A program made the translations under genes and the position numbers. From Galeopsis tetrahit (taxonomy: Eukaryota > Streptophyta > Magnoliopsida > Lamiales > Lamiaceae): a stretch of 64,000 nucleotides of DNA. The stretch is taken from assembly GCA_963675135.1 (NCBI GenBank), contig OY776134.1, forward strand, positions 54,827,740 to 54,891,739. Reading direction: 5' to 3'. Below, piece by piece: positions 12,742-24,905 of this stretch (its first letter is position 1; each line of letters opens with the position of its first letter). The notes beneath the pieces are model-generated. The model did no database searches, was not told the DNA's origin, and saw nothing but the letters and a program-made list of their open reading frames with translations.

Positions 12742-14837
12742 CACTACATTGGTAGTGTAAATGAGTTAAGTCGAGCACGTTAGAGACCGATTTGAGACTG
12801 TCTTATGGTGGTCCTTATTCGCTTGATACCTGATATTCAGAGACCGGATTTATGAAACGGTCTCAAATTAGAGACCGATTTTTGGTCGGTCTCTAAACCG
12901 CAACCCACACCCACACCGACTTTATTTAAATGGCCATTTTATTTTGGCCTTTGTGGGAATTGATCCCTGGTGGATGGGTGCCCAGTAATGGGCACCTACC
13001 ACTTTGACAAGTACTCTTGTTTTGTGTAACTTTTAAAATTAATTATATACATATATAATTAATTTTTTTATTGTATACGATCGGAAATGATATAGAGCCC
13101 ACCGGTGGGTGTCCACCGCCTAGGTGGCATGCCCAAATCAATAAATTATTTTTTATTTATATTTAATTTGAATTTAATGTCATATTAATATTTTATTTTA
13201 TCTATATTAAAATTGTAAAATCTTTTTTACATTTAATTTAATATTATTTCTATCCAATCACACACACGTCATTAATCTTTTCTCATATCTTCCATTTTCC
13301 ATTGCCATTAATTTTTTCTTAGAATCTCTTCTCCACAAAATTAAAATTAATCTCTTCTCTACAAAATAAAAATTAATCTCATTGCCATAACAACATTTTA
13401 GAATATAGACTTTTGTTATCAAATGAGAATTTCATTCATCACAACCTTATTAAATGTTTTGATAACTCATTCAATAAATTAACCAAATGTCGACAAAGTG
13501 AGAAAATATAAAAACTCTGCATCAAAATAAACATAAATAATAAACAAAATTTGTTCACCCGTTCCCTTACATACTAGTATTTGATTTATGAAGATAACAT
13601 TGTCCCTGGTCTATATTATTTACTACTATTATACATTAAAAGAAAATTATCATAACGTGAACACTTCATAAATTAATTAATTTGAGAAATGTGAGAAAAC
13701 ATTAATTTAAACGAAGAGGGAATGAGAAACTTTACGTTGAATTCGAAACGAGCCTGATATTGGAGAGGAAAATCAAGGAATGACCTATTTAGAAGTTGAT
13801 TTGTGGGTTAAAATTGAGAGAATGACATGTGATATATATTGGCTATTTATTCGCAAGAATGAGGAGTGGGCTAGGCTTTCTTTCGGAGTGTTCAGAGACC
13901 GCTAAAATCGGTCCCTGAAAACAAACAACTTGATTTCATACCGATTTGAGACCGTAAAAATCGGTTTCTAAACACAACCGCCTGATTTGGGACCGAAAAA
14001 TCGGTCTCTACTGTTTAAAATTATCTATATGTACAATATTAGGGATAATAATTTAAAGATTTGTATCTTTAAATATTATTCATATATTTTAAAATATACA
14101 TATAATCGCCAATCTGATTTGTCTATCCCAACGATGGACATATATTCTTCTTCTCCTAAATTCGATTCCTCCATCTCGAACAAAGTCATAAAGTCATGAT
14201 TCGTTGGAAGTGGAGACGATAGTGCCCAATTCAATTGATTTAGAGATCGTAGTGCCTGATTCAGTTGATTTAGAGGAGGTAGTGAAAGATTTCATAGATT
14301 TAGATAGTGTAGTAAAAGATTCTTTTTCGGATGTGGATACTTTGTCCGAGTTTAAAGGATTCTCGCCCGATCTCGACGGTAAGTGATCGATTCACATACG
14401 TATAAAACAACCGGTCGAAATTTTTTATACCAATTAAAGACTGAATTTTTAGTCTTCAATTAAAATTCAAAATTAGAATTTTAATTTCGATTTAGAGACT
14501 GATATTCGGTGGCTAAGTGGTCTAAAAAACATAATATTAAAGACCGAACTGAAAACAGTCTCTAAACGATCGGTCGAAATTGCTAGTCAACTAAAATTTT
14601 GGGATTCAGAATTTTTTATACAAATTAAAGACTGAATTGTCGGTCTCTAAACAAAATTCAAAATCAAAATTTTAATTTCGGTTTAGAGACCGAAATTTGG
14701 CCTCTAAGCGATCTGAAAACATAATATTAAAGACCAAACTGAAAACAGTCTCAAAACTCTAATTTTTTTCGGATCAGTCTCAAATCAGTCTCTCGGTCTC
14801 GAAACTTTGGTTTCTAATTGAGACATTTTTTGTAGTG
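12742..14837. mobile_element. CACTA-like (En/Spm) non-autonomous element
   Basis: Begins CACTACA and ends TGTAGTG. Both ends carry many short subterminal motifs, GAGACCGA and its reverse TCGGTCTC, in direct and inverted orientation (for example 12774-12900 and 13894-14010, then 14496-14815). Clustered subterminal repeats are typical of CACTA elements. The flanking trinucleotides (TTA left, AAC right) do not match, so no target duplication is confirmed. No transposase was found. A gene-fragment-like stretch lies at 14134-14383. Confidence 0.55.
14134..14383 (+). pseudogene. Gene fragment carried in the CACTA-like element
   Basis: An ATG at 14134 opens MDIYSSSPKFDSS and is broken by a frameshift near 14195. 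The next frame continues HDSLEVETIVPNS and then an acidic repeat in which S/F-I/V-DLE/D-VV recurs four times. It ends FSPDLDG at a good splice donor (GACG|GTAAGTG, about 14381). Codon structure, an internal protein repeat and a donor site suggest a captured first exon. I do not recognise the source gene with certainty; FAR1-related proteins often have an acidic leader of this style. Confidence 0.4.
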
Positions 14838-17390
14838 AACACGAGTCGAGGTTAAATAGTTTGACATTTTTACACTAATACAATATTATCTTTTTTTGAT
14901 TTATTGAGCTCGATCCGAGCTTCAAATTGTACCGAACATAAATATATGTTTAAATTTATTTGATATCTATGTCGAATCGAGTTCAAACGAGATTTTATAG
15001 ATCGATCTCAAAAAGTTTGATTTGATTTTCAGCCTACACACACGACACGAGAGACATAAAAATTCATCAACTAATTAAAAAAATGGATAAAAATACATTA
15101 ATGCATCTGATCCCCAACCATTTTTAACCATCAAAACTTCTCGATCGTCCACTCAGTTTATGAAAATAGATTAACTTTTAAGTCTCAATTATAGCCCACT
15201 AATATGGAGACAAATCACATCAATTAGTAGTAGATGCAATAACACCTGATTATGCCTTAATTTAGTCATTAATACTATCATAATCAGTTACCTAATGTAA
15301 TCACTGAAATTAACTGTCCGTCGGTCCATCCCATTTGCCCACTTGTTAAAAAATAAAATTTCATATTTTTACTTTTAATTGTCCCTTATCTCAGTTTAGC
15401 GAGTTCAAAATATTAAGTTAGTCAGATAATTTATCATAAAATAATATCCCTTAAGTACTTTTAAATTACAAACAACCAAAGTTACCGACACATGTAATCA
15501 ATTAATATTTGAATATAATTATACACTGTCCATTTTATCGAAATATTGAGTCAATTAATATTTGAATAATATACACCGTGATGATTACAATTAATTTGAT
15601 ATTGTATTTTATACATAATAAATTTAAACGTTTTAATTGGGGTGGTATTTTATTAAACTGGTTGAACCAACGCATACATTTTTGGACTAAGCGAGTAATA
15701 AAATAATAATGATGCCCATAATTATATCTCTTGAGAAAAGTGTTGACTTTTATCATTCGATTTAGGACCAAATTAAAAAATCCAATAATTAGAAAATATC
15801 TTAATTAATTGAGGTTAATTAACTTGCAAAATTAGCACAATACTACTAGTGATAATAGATGGGCATGATTAGTAGGTAGCTTATGACTTTTGATTTGTTT
15901 GTCTCCATTAATTAATTATACTTAATTTCCTACCTGAATTGATGCAATTAAGTTCAAATCCCCCGACAAAAATTAACATTCTTTTCCATCAATCATACCA
16001 TCCTACAGTTTCTTGCCTTCCACCCTGCATCAATTTAACACACACATACATACATGCATGCACATTATTAGCACATATGCATGCATGCATATATAAACAT
16101 AGAACGATCTTTAAATTTAATGAGTATGGATTAGTAGTTAATTAACAATGATATCCATTAATATGCATGAGAGGATTATTATGAAAATCTTAATTTGGGA
16201 AAGTCATAACAATAGTATGTATACATACAGCTTCCGCTTCGGCCCAAAAATACAAACCCGTGTGGATTTTGAGATTTTCTCGTACCAAAAAACCAATTTG
16301 GTGATCAAAGTCATGATCCTAGCTAGACGTGAGTATATATATCCACTGGCGATACAGTAAATTTTTCGATCAAGTCTTAACTAATCGAAGGGCAAGCCCT
16401 ATATTAAAATAATTAACAAGTTTAGAAGGACAAACAATTTTGACCTTTAATTCATTGGAAAGTGGTCAAATTTTAGTTGCCAAGAAAGCGGTATTTCTCT
16501 CTCATACGAGCTAGAGATTATTGGAGTAAATTACTTATTTTTACATTTTCTAATTTTATTAGAATTTTACATTTTTTTTTCCTATCTCTTCTCATTTTAT
16601 ACTTGTTGAGAGGTGAGAAAATGCTGAATATTTACAATAAGAATTGAACTTAGAATATGTGAATGTGAGTCTTAAAGCTCTGATACTATAATTTATTTTG
16701 TCTCATTTAAAAATGTGAATTTATAGAGATAGTGAAAAATTATTACACACAATGCACAGTCAATTTGATTACTAAAATAATAAAAGTACAGTAGTGAAGT
16801 ATAGAATATGGAAAAATTAGAGTAAAAAATTCCGTGATTGGCTCTTGGTATGAAATCATGATTGCAGTAGTGGATGAAGCTAGGTATACATGGTGGCTTG
16901 CCGCCCCACGGATGACACATACCACGTGACCCCAGGATACCACTCATTAACATATACAGTATCATCAAATATTCTGCGTTTTTCTTTATAAATTTATCAT
17001 CCATTTGTTTATTCATTAATTTTGATCACATAAGTTTCTCCGCACAAACTTGTCAATATATAAAAAAAATTTAAAAGATAAAATATTGTAGAAAATTCAA
17101 TTTTACAGAATGTGTTAAGAAATTTTTATTCATTAATTAATTAATGAAGGTTAAAACTTATCAATACATACCATTTATTAAATTTATTTAAAAAAAAATC
17201 ACTTATTTATAAACGAAGAAAGTATGTTCAAGACGAAATTATCAATTTACTCTCGAAATAATAGCAAAACACGCCTTTTAATTTAGTGGTAATAAAATTT
17301 GTTTGGCATGTTAGTGGAGTAGCAATTAATTTCTTCATTATCCTTTTTTTTTTTCAATTTATGTCAAATTTATAAATTCCTAAATATTAG
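14838..17390. other. AT-rich intergenic DNA, nothing seen
   Basis: Short microsatellite-like patches (CATACATACATGCATG near 16045) but no supported gene. Confidence 0.5.
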
Positions 17391-17392
17391 TA

Positions 17393-17661
17393 CTCCCTCC
17401 GTCCCAGAGGAATTTGCACCTCTGGGATGGCACACATTTTAATAAATGTGTAAAAAAAAGTGTAATGAGTGATGTTTTGAGACGTATTTTTGTAAACTTT
17501 TATGAATAAAGTAAAGTAAAAGGTAGGTTGAGTGTGAAAAAGTAATGACATATGGATAAATATGTGTATATTTTGAGGGTGATAGTTATGACAATATTTC
17601 CTTAAATGGAGTGTGTAAATTGGTATGGGACATCCTGCAAATTTTTATGGGATAGAGGGAG
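17393..17661. mobile_element. Stowaway-like MITE (269 bp)
   Basis: Starts CTCCCTCCGTCCCAGAGG and ends with the inverted form GGGATAGAGGGAG, flanked by TA on both sides (17391-17392, 17662-17663). This terminal motif and TA target are typical of Tc1/mariner-derived Stowaway elements of plants. No coding capacity. Confidence 0.8.
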
Positions 17662-17663
17662 TA

Positions 17664-18840
17664 CAAGTTATTTATTGGGCAACTTAGAAAAATATTGGAG
17701 TATGAACATCAATATATAACAAACAAAACTTAGATATATAAAACAAAATGATTCAATTTTTCTGACTTTGTAGGTCTTATAGTTATAATGAAGTTGTTCT
17801 ATTAAGATTTAAGCTACCTCTGCCATATCTTCATGTCGACATTTGATGATCCACCGCCGCCACCATTCAACTCAAAGTCTAGTAAAAATGTAAAATAAAA
17901 TGAAACATACATTACATTTGAATATATGACCATATTTCACAATTTCTAATTGAAATATTAAAAAATAAAATAACGCCAACAAATTAAAATAAGTGATTAT
18001 AAACTAACAATAAATCAAATACGAATAATTTAAATTATACGCTAGTACGATAGAATGAAGTTTTGCAAACAAACTAGAATATTGATCAATCCGGGAATAA
18101 TTTTATTTACTAATTATATAAATTAATTTATTATCAGTAAAAATATAATTGTTTGATGATTATAATATATAAAAATGAATAACATTTTATAGGTGGGATG
18201 GCCTTATACGGTTATGCCATTATAATCTCATGTCAATTGTCATGGACCCCCATTATTCACATCATATTATTTGATGCTTTAGAAAATTTTGCAGAAAACT
18301 AATAGAGTGTTTTAAAATGTCCAAACTATATTTTAAAGTCCGATTATTTTTTTAATAGAATAATTATTTGAAAAATGAGTTTTATGACAGAACATATTTC
18401 TCCCTTAATTAATGTTGATTAATCTTATACGCAAGATTCTAAATAATTTTTCTGATGATTTTTTAAAACTATTAAATAATCTGAGACAATACCTTATTCT
18501 TAAAACATTAAATAAATTGCTTCGAAAAAAAAAACATTAAATAAATAAAAAATGGGATGGGGAAGCAATGGAAATGGAGTTTCTAATTATTACTTTTCTC
18601 ATTAATCATGATAATGATCGATCATCATTGCTATTAATCATTTGATTAGAAATTAATGGTTGAGATTAACTGAGTTATTTGGATAACACAATTAATTCAC
18701 TTAATAAAAAATCAGATGTAGTAAATTCGTAAGTAGACGAGACACCTAAAATTATCCTTTTTAAGTTGAAAAGAATTTTAAAATAGAAATTTTATGTCAT
18801 TAATTCATTTTATCTATCCGTTGATTTTATAGACAAATAG
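17664..18840. other. AT-rich spacer, nothing seen
   Basis: No gene or bounded repeat recognised. Confidence 0.4.
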
Positions 18841-18841
18841 T

Positions 18842-19117
18842 GCTCCCTCCGTGTGATGTCAGTCTTCACTCTTCACACTGATATTGGCAAAAAAAAAATT
18901 AAGAAAAAAAGATAAAAGTAAAAGTATTTAAGTCCTTAATTTCAATTTTATTTTCTAAAAAAATATCATTTCAATTTTATTAAAATGATAAAGTGAAAGT
19001 ATTGTGTAAAAATATAATGACATGTATAGAGGATAAATAAGGAAAGGGTTTATAGATTTTTTTTAGTGTGGAAATTAATATTAAAATAAAATGAAAACTG
19101 ATTTGAGATAGATAGAG
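18842..19117. mobile_element. Diverged Stowaway-like MITE
   Basis: Left end GCTCCCTCCGTGTGATGTC. The right end in reverse complement, TACTCTATCTATCTCAAATC, pairs imperfectly with it. Size is close to the better copy at 17393. Boundaries are approximate because the termini have decayed. Confidence 0.45.
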
Positions 19118-20600
19118 TAAAATATTGCCTTTAATTTATGCATTAAGTCCACTACTTAATTTATACACAAGTTAAGAAATTGTATTAGAAAAACAAATTA
19201 TACAATAAAACTTCTTAGAATGCTCTTATATCAATCATATATAGAGGTAATAGATTGATAGACTAAATAGTCTCATATATATACTTAATTAGAACAATCT
19301 GACCCAACCCTAATAAAGTTAACTATGAGGATCATATGATGTTTACAATATCTGGTTAAGAGGACAATTAGATGATTTAGCTTTATTATATATCCATTAT
19401 ATTAATAATGCAAATTGGGACCTATATATGTAATTCATAGGATCTGCTGCCGCAAATAATCTGAAAAGATGATCAGTTGGAAATTGGAATGTTGGACTAT
19501 TGGCTTATCTCATAACCTTAAATAATATTAGCAGCAATATTTGAAAATGTTCCTAGTTGTGTATTTAACTATTACTACTTTTTTTAGGACATGGACAAAA
19601 GGTTTCTTGTCTTCATCTTCTTAAGGATCCCACTAAACAAAAAAGTGCCTAATTTTCAATACAAAAATGAGAGAGAGAGAGGGGAGAGAAAAAATAAACT
19701 TTTTTTTTTTTAAAGAAATGTACAGGAAAGTAGATACTATGGAGATTTATATTCTTAGCTATGGTGTGCTACATGGAGGGCATACCACCATCCTCTCCAA
19801 CATTTTATTCAGGTAAAAAAATTGGTTTCAACATTTTCACTAGAAAAAAGCTAAAAAGAAAATTAAAGGTGAAACTAAGTCATTGGTTAAACCCACGGTT
19901 TGTCGAACTGACCATTTGGGTTGTAAAATTAAATCGAAATATTATGTAGAACCGTTCAATTAGGGTTGAAGATGTTAAACAAACAAATTTTAAACCATTA
20001 TGGTCAATCCAGTTTCATTATGGAATATGGATTGGTTATTATTTTTCATAGAATATTTTAAATTAATGAAGTCATAACTTAGTTTGATTTTTCAAATCCA
20101 ATGTTAAAGTGAAATTTAATTTGTGAGTGTTTTGCCATTTTTTTTTAAAAGTGGTAATATTGTATAGGCAATATATTACATAAGTCTCACTCTATTTTTA
20201 ATATGTACTTTGTGTGTTTATTTACCATTAAAAATGGGAATTGATAAGAAAAATAGAAAAAAATAAGGATAAGTGAGAAAAAAATAAGAGGATTAAAAGA
20301 TCTAGCTGTCATTGCCACATTGTCCATACTCCATAGACACATTATTTCGTACTAACACTATATTAACACAATTTATTTTATGATAATGACTCGCGTGAGA
20401 CAATTTCGTACTAACACTTTAACATTTTAAAAGATCGATATTAATTTACGATATATATAGTAAGATCTATTTTCCTTTCTTTTTTTTTTTTTTTTGAAAT
20501 ACAAAAAATAACTATCTACATATTATGTTTCATCCCTTTCATCTAATTTTGTAAGAAGTAATTAAAAAAATCTCGAGACTCAGCATAGGCCATAAATAAA
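19118..20600. other. AT-rich spacer, nothing seen
   Basis: No supported gene. Contains poly-T and GA-rich (19668-19690) tracts only. Confidence 0.4.
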
Positions 20601-20969
20601 ATGGGCCCAGGCTATATATCCCTTCAACTTTGTTAAATATACCCCCCTACATATATATTAATCTAATATTCATGAAAAATGTCAAATTTGTCTTTTTAGT
20701 ATAATATGACAGGGTAGATACACTCCTCAAAATTTAACACTAACCCTAATTGTAGGGGTAGCAGCCGCCCTCCACCGCCCCAACTCCGGCAACCGCCGAA
20801 CGTCAAAACAAATTTAGAAATAAAAAAAAATCAATTTTTCGATAAATCAATGTTGATCGACACTGATTTTTCGATCATATGGTATATTTTCGACTATGAA
20901 TTGTTGACGAAAAATACAGTTGTCGACAATAATTTATCGAAAGAAAATAAAATAAAAAATCGACAAAAA

Positions 20970-21042
20970 GTCCTCGAAAGTAAATACTATCGTTGACAAC
21001 AATTTGTAAATGATAGTGTTTATTTTCGAGGACTTTTTGTCG
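20970..21042. repeat. Long hairpin inside the older element
   Basis: The arms CGACAAAAAGTCCTCGAAAG and CGAGGACTTTTTGTCG pair and extend inward with few mismatches to a loop containing GACAACAATTTGT. The same loop sequence recurs in hairpins at 24752-24809 and 24851-24905. Confidence 0.6.
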
Positions 21043-21557
21043 AAATAAAAAAAAAAGTTGTGTTTCGTTTAGGGTTCAGGCGGCGACAGAGCGCGGCCTT
21101 GGGTGGCGGTGTCACGATAGAAATTTAATAAAAAAATAAAAAATTAGGGAGGCATATGGAGGGGACGACGACGACATGGGTTAGGGAGGATGGGTGGCGA
21201 CATCACTACAAAAAACCATCCATATGGAGAGGGTTTTGGCGAGGGAAAAGCCCTCGCTAAACGATTTGGCGAGGGCATAGGCGAGGGGCAGTCGCCGTCG
21301 CCTAAGTGCTCCTCGCTAATTTATTGGCGAGGGCACCCTCGCGAATTGGCGAGGGCCAAACTCACTCGCCTCTTAGCGAGGGCATACCCACTCGCGAAAT
21401 GGCGAGGGCGCGTGCCGTCGCCCATTAGCGAGAGTGTGTCCCGTCGCCCAGTCGCGACGGTCTTTACCCTCGGGAATTCGCGAGAGTCATAACCCTCGCC
21501 AATTCCCGAGGGTAAAGACCGTCGCCTTTTCCCGAGAGCGAGGCCCCTCGCCAATTA

Positions 21558-21675
21558 GCTGTATTTAAAAAAAAACAGACCTGGGTTTCGAACCCCTTAA
21601 AAAAAAACAGACCTGGGTTTCGAACCCCCAGGTCTCTAAGGCCACCACCCTTACCCCTCACCACCAGGCCACCCT
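21558..21675 (-). other. tRNA-like block within the CACTA element
   Basis: Read on the minus strand it shows a box A-like TGGCCTGGTGGTGAGG, a box B-like GGGTTCGAAACCC and then a T run as in Pol III termination. The box B plus T run is repeated once more just downstream. It is not a complete cloverleaf by eye, so I call it tRNA-derived sequence rather than a gene. Confidence 0.4.
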
Positions 21676-21697
21676 TTATTGTATTTATTTGGCACTG

Positions 21698-21781
21698 GGC
21701 GCGCGCATGGGGGGTCGAACTCGCGACCTCCCGGATTCTGAAGAGTTTATGCGCCCCCGTGTGCCAATTAGGCTAGGAGCT
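21698..21781 (-). other. Second tRNA-like block within the CACTA element
   Basis: On the minus strand it has a box A-like TAGCCTAATTGGC and a box B-like GCGAGTTCGACCCCCC about 45 bases apart. Spacing is near that of a tRNA, but the acceptor stem does not pair convincingly. Likely a SINE head or tRNA relic. Confidence 0.4.
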
Positions 21782-22445
21782 TTAGTCGTAATATTTCAAA
21801 TGCATTATATATTTATCCCTTTTAATTTTTGTTTTTATTCTTTAACTCAATTAATTTAATAAATTACCAACTATATGTTATTAAGTCAATTAATTATATT
21901 AGCTCAATACTTAATTAATTTAACAAACCCCTCATTACTAAATTTAATAACTTACACTTATATATATATATATATATATTAATTAACTCAATTTATTTAA
22001 CAAATCCCTTCATTAATACTAAATTTAATAATTTATACTTGTGTATGTATTAACTCAAATTTATTCTTTTATTATTAATTAAGTCAATTAATTGAATAGA
22101 TTACTAACTCAATTAATTTATATATTAGCTCAATACTTAATTAATTTAACAAAAGCCCTTCATTACTAAATTTAATAACTTATTAACTCAATTACCAACT
22201 ATATGTTATTAACTCAATTTATTTAATAAATTACCAACTATATGCTATTAACTCAATTCATTTATATATTAGATCAATACTTAATTAATCACACACAAGC
22301 AATATATATGAATTAAAACCATATAAAATAAAACATTGTCTCGTACGTTCACTTCAATTCAAGTACACAACATAAAAAAAAAATCCCAAACAACGTCATC
22401 AATTTTTTAAAATCCAACAAGACAACATAACTTAAAATGTATCAA

Positions 22446-23111
22446 TCATCGACCATCCTCAGCAGCGTCATCATCACCATCATCATCATCATCCCCGTTC
22501 CCATTACCCGACCCCCTTCTGAACCGTCTCATCATTGATGCCATCTGAGCAGCAAACTCTTGACGTAAGCGCTCCTCCGTCTGAGTGACTGATTGCTGAA
22601 ATTCTTCACGTATGAGACGCTCTCTCTCTTCACTAGCCCTCCGCTCTTCCGAAAGAGCATTGTCGATGTCGGCCTGGCTAAATCGTCCAAACGTCGTACC
22701 GGAAGATGTCTCACCAGGACCAGAAGTGACCCGTCTGTTCTTTCCTAGTTGGCCAAGACCCTTCACGCGTCCGTGAGATCTTCCAACTTTCTTCACGTAC
22801 AACTCAGACATTTCCGGCAAGGGTGGGGTCCGGGTACTGGAACCATCATCTGAAGGATCATAAATCCAATTATAATAATTTCGTGTAAACCCATTTCGAT
22901 ATAAATGAGAATTCACTTCATTAGGATCTCTATAAGTCTCATTTCGACATCTAGCTTTCGAGCAAGGACACCTAATTTTTCCTTCCCAAATCGAATTCGG
23001 ATTACTAGTGGCAGCTTCAATAAATCCATTCACACCACTAATAAATTCGGGGCTCATAATCCCATTGACCAATCTTGGCCTATACATCCAACTACGACTT
23101 GAATAATTCAT
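22446..23111 (-). CDS. CACTA transposase-associated-domain protein (221 aa)
   Basis: Single open frame on the minus strand. Residues about 5-90 carry the pattern of the plant transposase-associated domain: SWMYRPRL near the start, a GVNGFIEAA helix, the cysteine pair CPCSKARC, HLYRNGF and YNWIYD. A charged helical segment rich in Glu/Arg (about 145-190) looks like a coiled coil. The C-terminus ends in a Gly/Asp-rich acidic tail. In full CACTA elements this domain sits near the N-terminus of a much longer transposase; here no catalytic part follows. It may be a stand-alone DNA- or protein-binding product or a deletion remnant. Confidence 0.65.
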   Translation of the reverse strand: MNYSSRSWMYRPRLVNGIMSPEFISGVNGFIEAATSNPNSIWEGKIRCPCSKARCRNETYRDPNEVNSHLYRNGFTRNYYNWIYDPSDDGSSTRTPPLPEMSELYVKKVGRSHGRVKGLGQLGKNRRVTSGPGETSSGTTFGRFSQADIDNALSEERRASEERERLIREEFQQSVTQTEERLRQEFAAQMASMMRRFRRGSGNGNGDDDDDGDDDAAEDGR

Positions 23112-24751
23112 GTTAATCGATCTGTTTCAAATGTAAATATATATAGTTTATATATATATTTTTAAAAATTTCGGCAGAGTTTCATCTAAATCTATCGTAT
23201 CACCAAATATTTAATTAGGTTCCTAGTGCATCCATTTCCGACTCGAGTAAAATTACTCAAGTCGGAACGCACAATCTACAACAAACAAACAACTCATCCC
23301 AACACCGATTTAATTCTCCCAATTAACACATTCATGCATAACAATTAACACACCAATTAATAATTAACACATATATATACATGCATATATAAAACATATA
23401 TAACAATAATTATATTAACACATTCATAACAATTAACAATTTTTATAACTTTCATCAATATATTAACAATCTTAATTAATCCTAATAAACAATATACATA
23501 TTTTTCTAACATAATTACAATCCTAACAATATTACACAACAAAACTATATACATGTATATATATATATACATATATAATATAATACAAACATATATATAC
23601 AACTTTTAATTTAATCAATAAAAACGCATAAATTTACCGTAGAAATGAACCCCTCGAAGTGTAGAACAGAAATATCCAAAAATTAGTCTCGATCGGTAGC
23701 TCCGGCAGCGGCGGTGGTGCGGTGGACGGAAGCTCCGCGGCTGTGCTATTTTTGGGGGGTGAAGGAGGCTGTACGAATTTGGGGAAGAAGGAAGGGTTTT
23801 AGTTGGGAAATAGGCGAGGGCAATTACGAGGGCCCCACCCCCCTCGCCAATTAGCGAGTGGGGGACTGTCGCCATTTTCCGAGGGCCACAATGCACTCGC
23901 CAATGAGCGAGTGCAAAACACGCCATCGCCAAATCCCTCGCCAATTGGCGAGGTCATCTTTTTCCACTCGCTAAATAGCGAGTGTGATTTCGCCCCTCGC
24001 CAAATCCCTCGTTATTTATGCCCCTCGCCAAATTCCTCGCCAAATAGCAAGGGTGAAATACCCCTCGCCAATTCCCCTCGTTATTTGAGCAATTTTTTGT
24101 AGTGCATGGGCGGAGTTTCATAAATAAAAACAAAAAAAATTAAGCTGGAGGGCGGCAACGAATTTGAATGGTTGTGAGGAGGAAGAAGAAGTTGGTGGAA
24201 GAATAAGAATAAATTAGAGTTTTTTTTTTTTAAAGGGTATACTAGAATTTTTGAGGGAGTACATCTAACTTTTGATACATTAATTAGGAGGGTACGAAAA
24301 TTGGGGGTATATTTAGCAAGGCGGGAGGGGTATATAGCCTGGGCCATAAAATGCAATAGGCTGAGCCCAAATTTGTCAAAAGGGGAATGTAGAAAAACTA
24401 ATGGGCCAAGCCCCAAAGTATGAGACATCTAAAGAGAGCTCTATTGGACGGGTCTGACTATTTACACCTCAGTTTCGGTTTAGAACACTCTCTCTGTCAA
24501 TTTAATAATATAATAATAGTGTAAAACCCCCAAAATACCCTTCGAGTAATATTACACTACTAAATACACCCCCTACTAATTACACTCTTGCTCAACATTT
24601 GAACCCTAAACCAACACCACCACCACTACCATCACCACCACAAAACACCACCATTTTTCGGTAGAAATCAAACAAAAAAAATTCAAAAATTTAATAAAAA
24701 AACTTAGAAAAATCTCAAATTTTGTTTTAAAGATTTTCGACAAACCAGTGT

Positions 24752-24809
24752 CGACCATATACACTCTCGTCGACAACAATTTGTCAACGAGAGTGTGTAT
24801 GGTCGATAT
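24752..24809. repeat. Near-perfect hairpin
   Basis: The arms GTCGACCATATACACTCTCGT and ACGAGAGTGTGTATGGTCGAT pair around a loop containing GACAACAATTTGT. Arm length is about 21 bp with one mismatch. Confidence 0.7.
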
Positions 24810-24850
24810 ACAAAGGTAAAAAAAATTAAAAAAAATCGACAACAGTTGGT

Positions 24851-24905
24851 CGACCATATACATTCTCGTCGACAACAATTTATCGACGAGAACACAAAGG
24901 GTCGA
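24851..24905. repeat. Hairpin, diverged second copy
   Basis: The left arm GTCGACCATATACATTCTCG repeats that of 24752. The right arm pairs well at CGACGAG and again at GGTCGAC, with mismatches between. Same GACAACAATTT loop. Confidence 0.5.

Larger units (their letters stand above)
21204..24104 (-). mobile_element. CACTA (En/Spm) transposon, 2.9 kb, complete ends
   Basis: Starts CACTACAAAAAA and ends TTTTTTGTAGTG, with a perfect 3-bp duplication CAT on each side (21201-21203, 24105-24107). The terminal 300 bp at each end are packed with subterminal GGCGAGGG / CCCTCGCC motifs in both orientations, the expected transposase-binding architecture. The only coding region is a 221-aa protein with a transposase-associated domain (22446-23111). 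The catalytic transposase is absent, so the copy is non-autonomous. Two tRNA-like blocks lie at 21558-21675 and 21698-21781. Confidence 0.88.
20603..24348. mobile_element. Older inverted-repeat element split by a CACTA insertion
   Basis: The left arm (GGGCCCAGGCTATATATCCC...) and the right arm (reverse complement GGCCCAGGCTATATACCCC...) pair over more than 50 bp, including GCTAAATATACCCCC. They enclose the CACTA element at 21204-24104. Removing it leaves roughly 0.85 kb, with a long hairpin at about 20970-21042. A related partial copy lies at 4950-5300. No coding region remains. Could be Mutator-like; the class is not settled. Confidence 0.55.

Noticed and set aside
22905..23102. 65-aa plus-strand frame
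   Set aside because: Shadow of the CACTA protein on the opposite strand.
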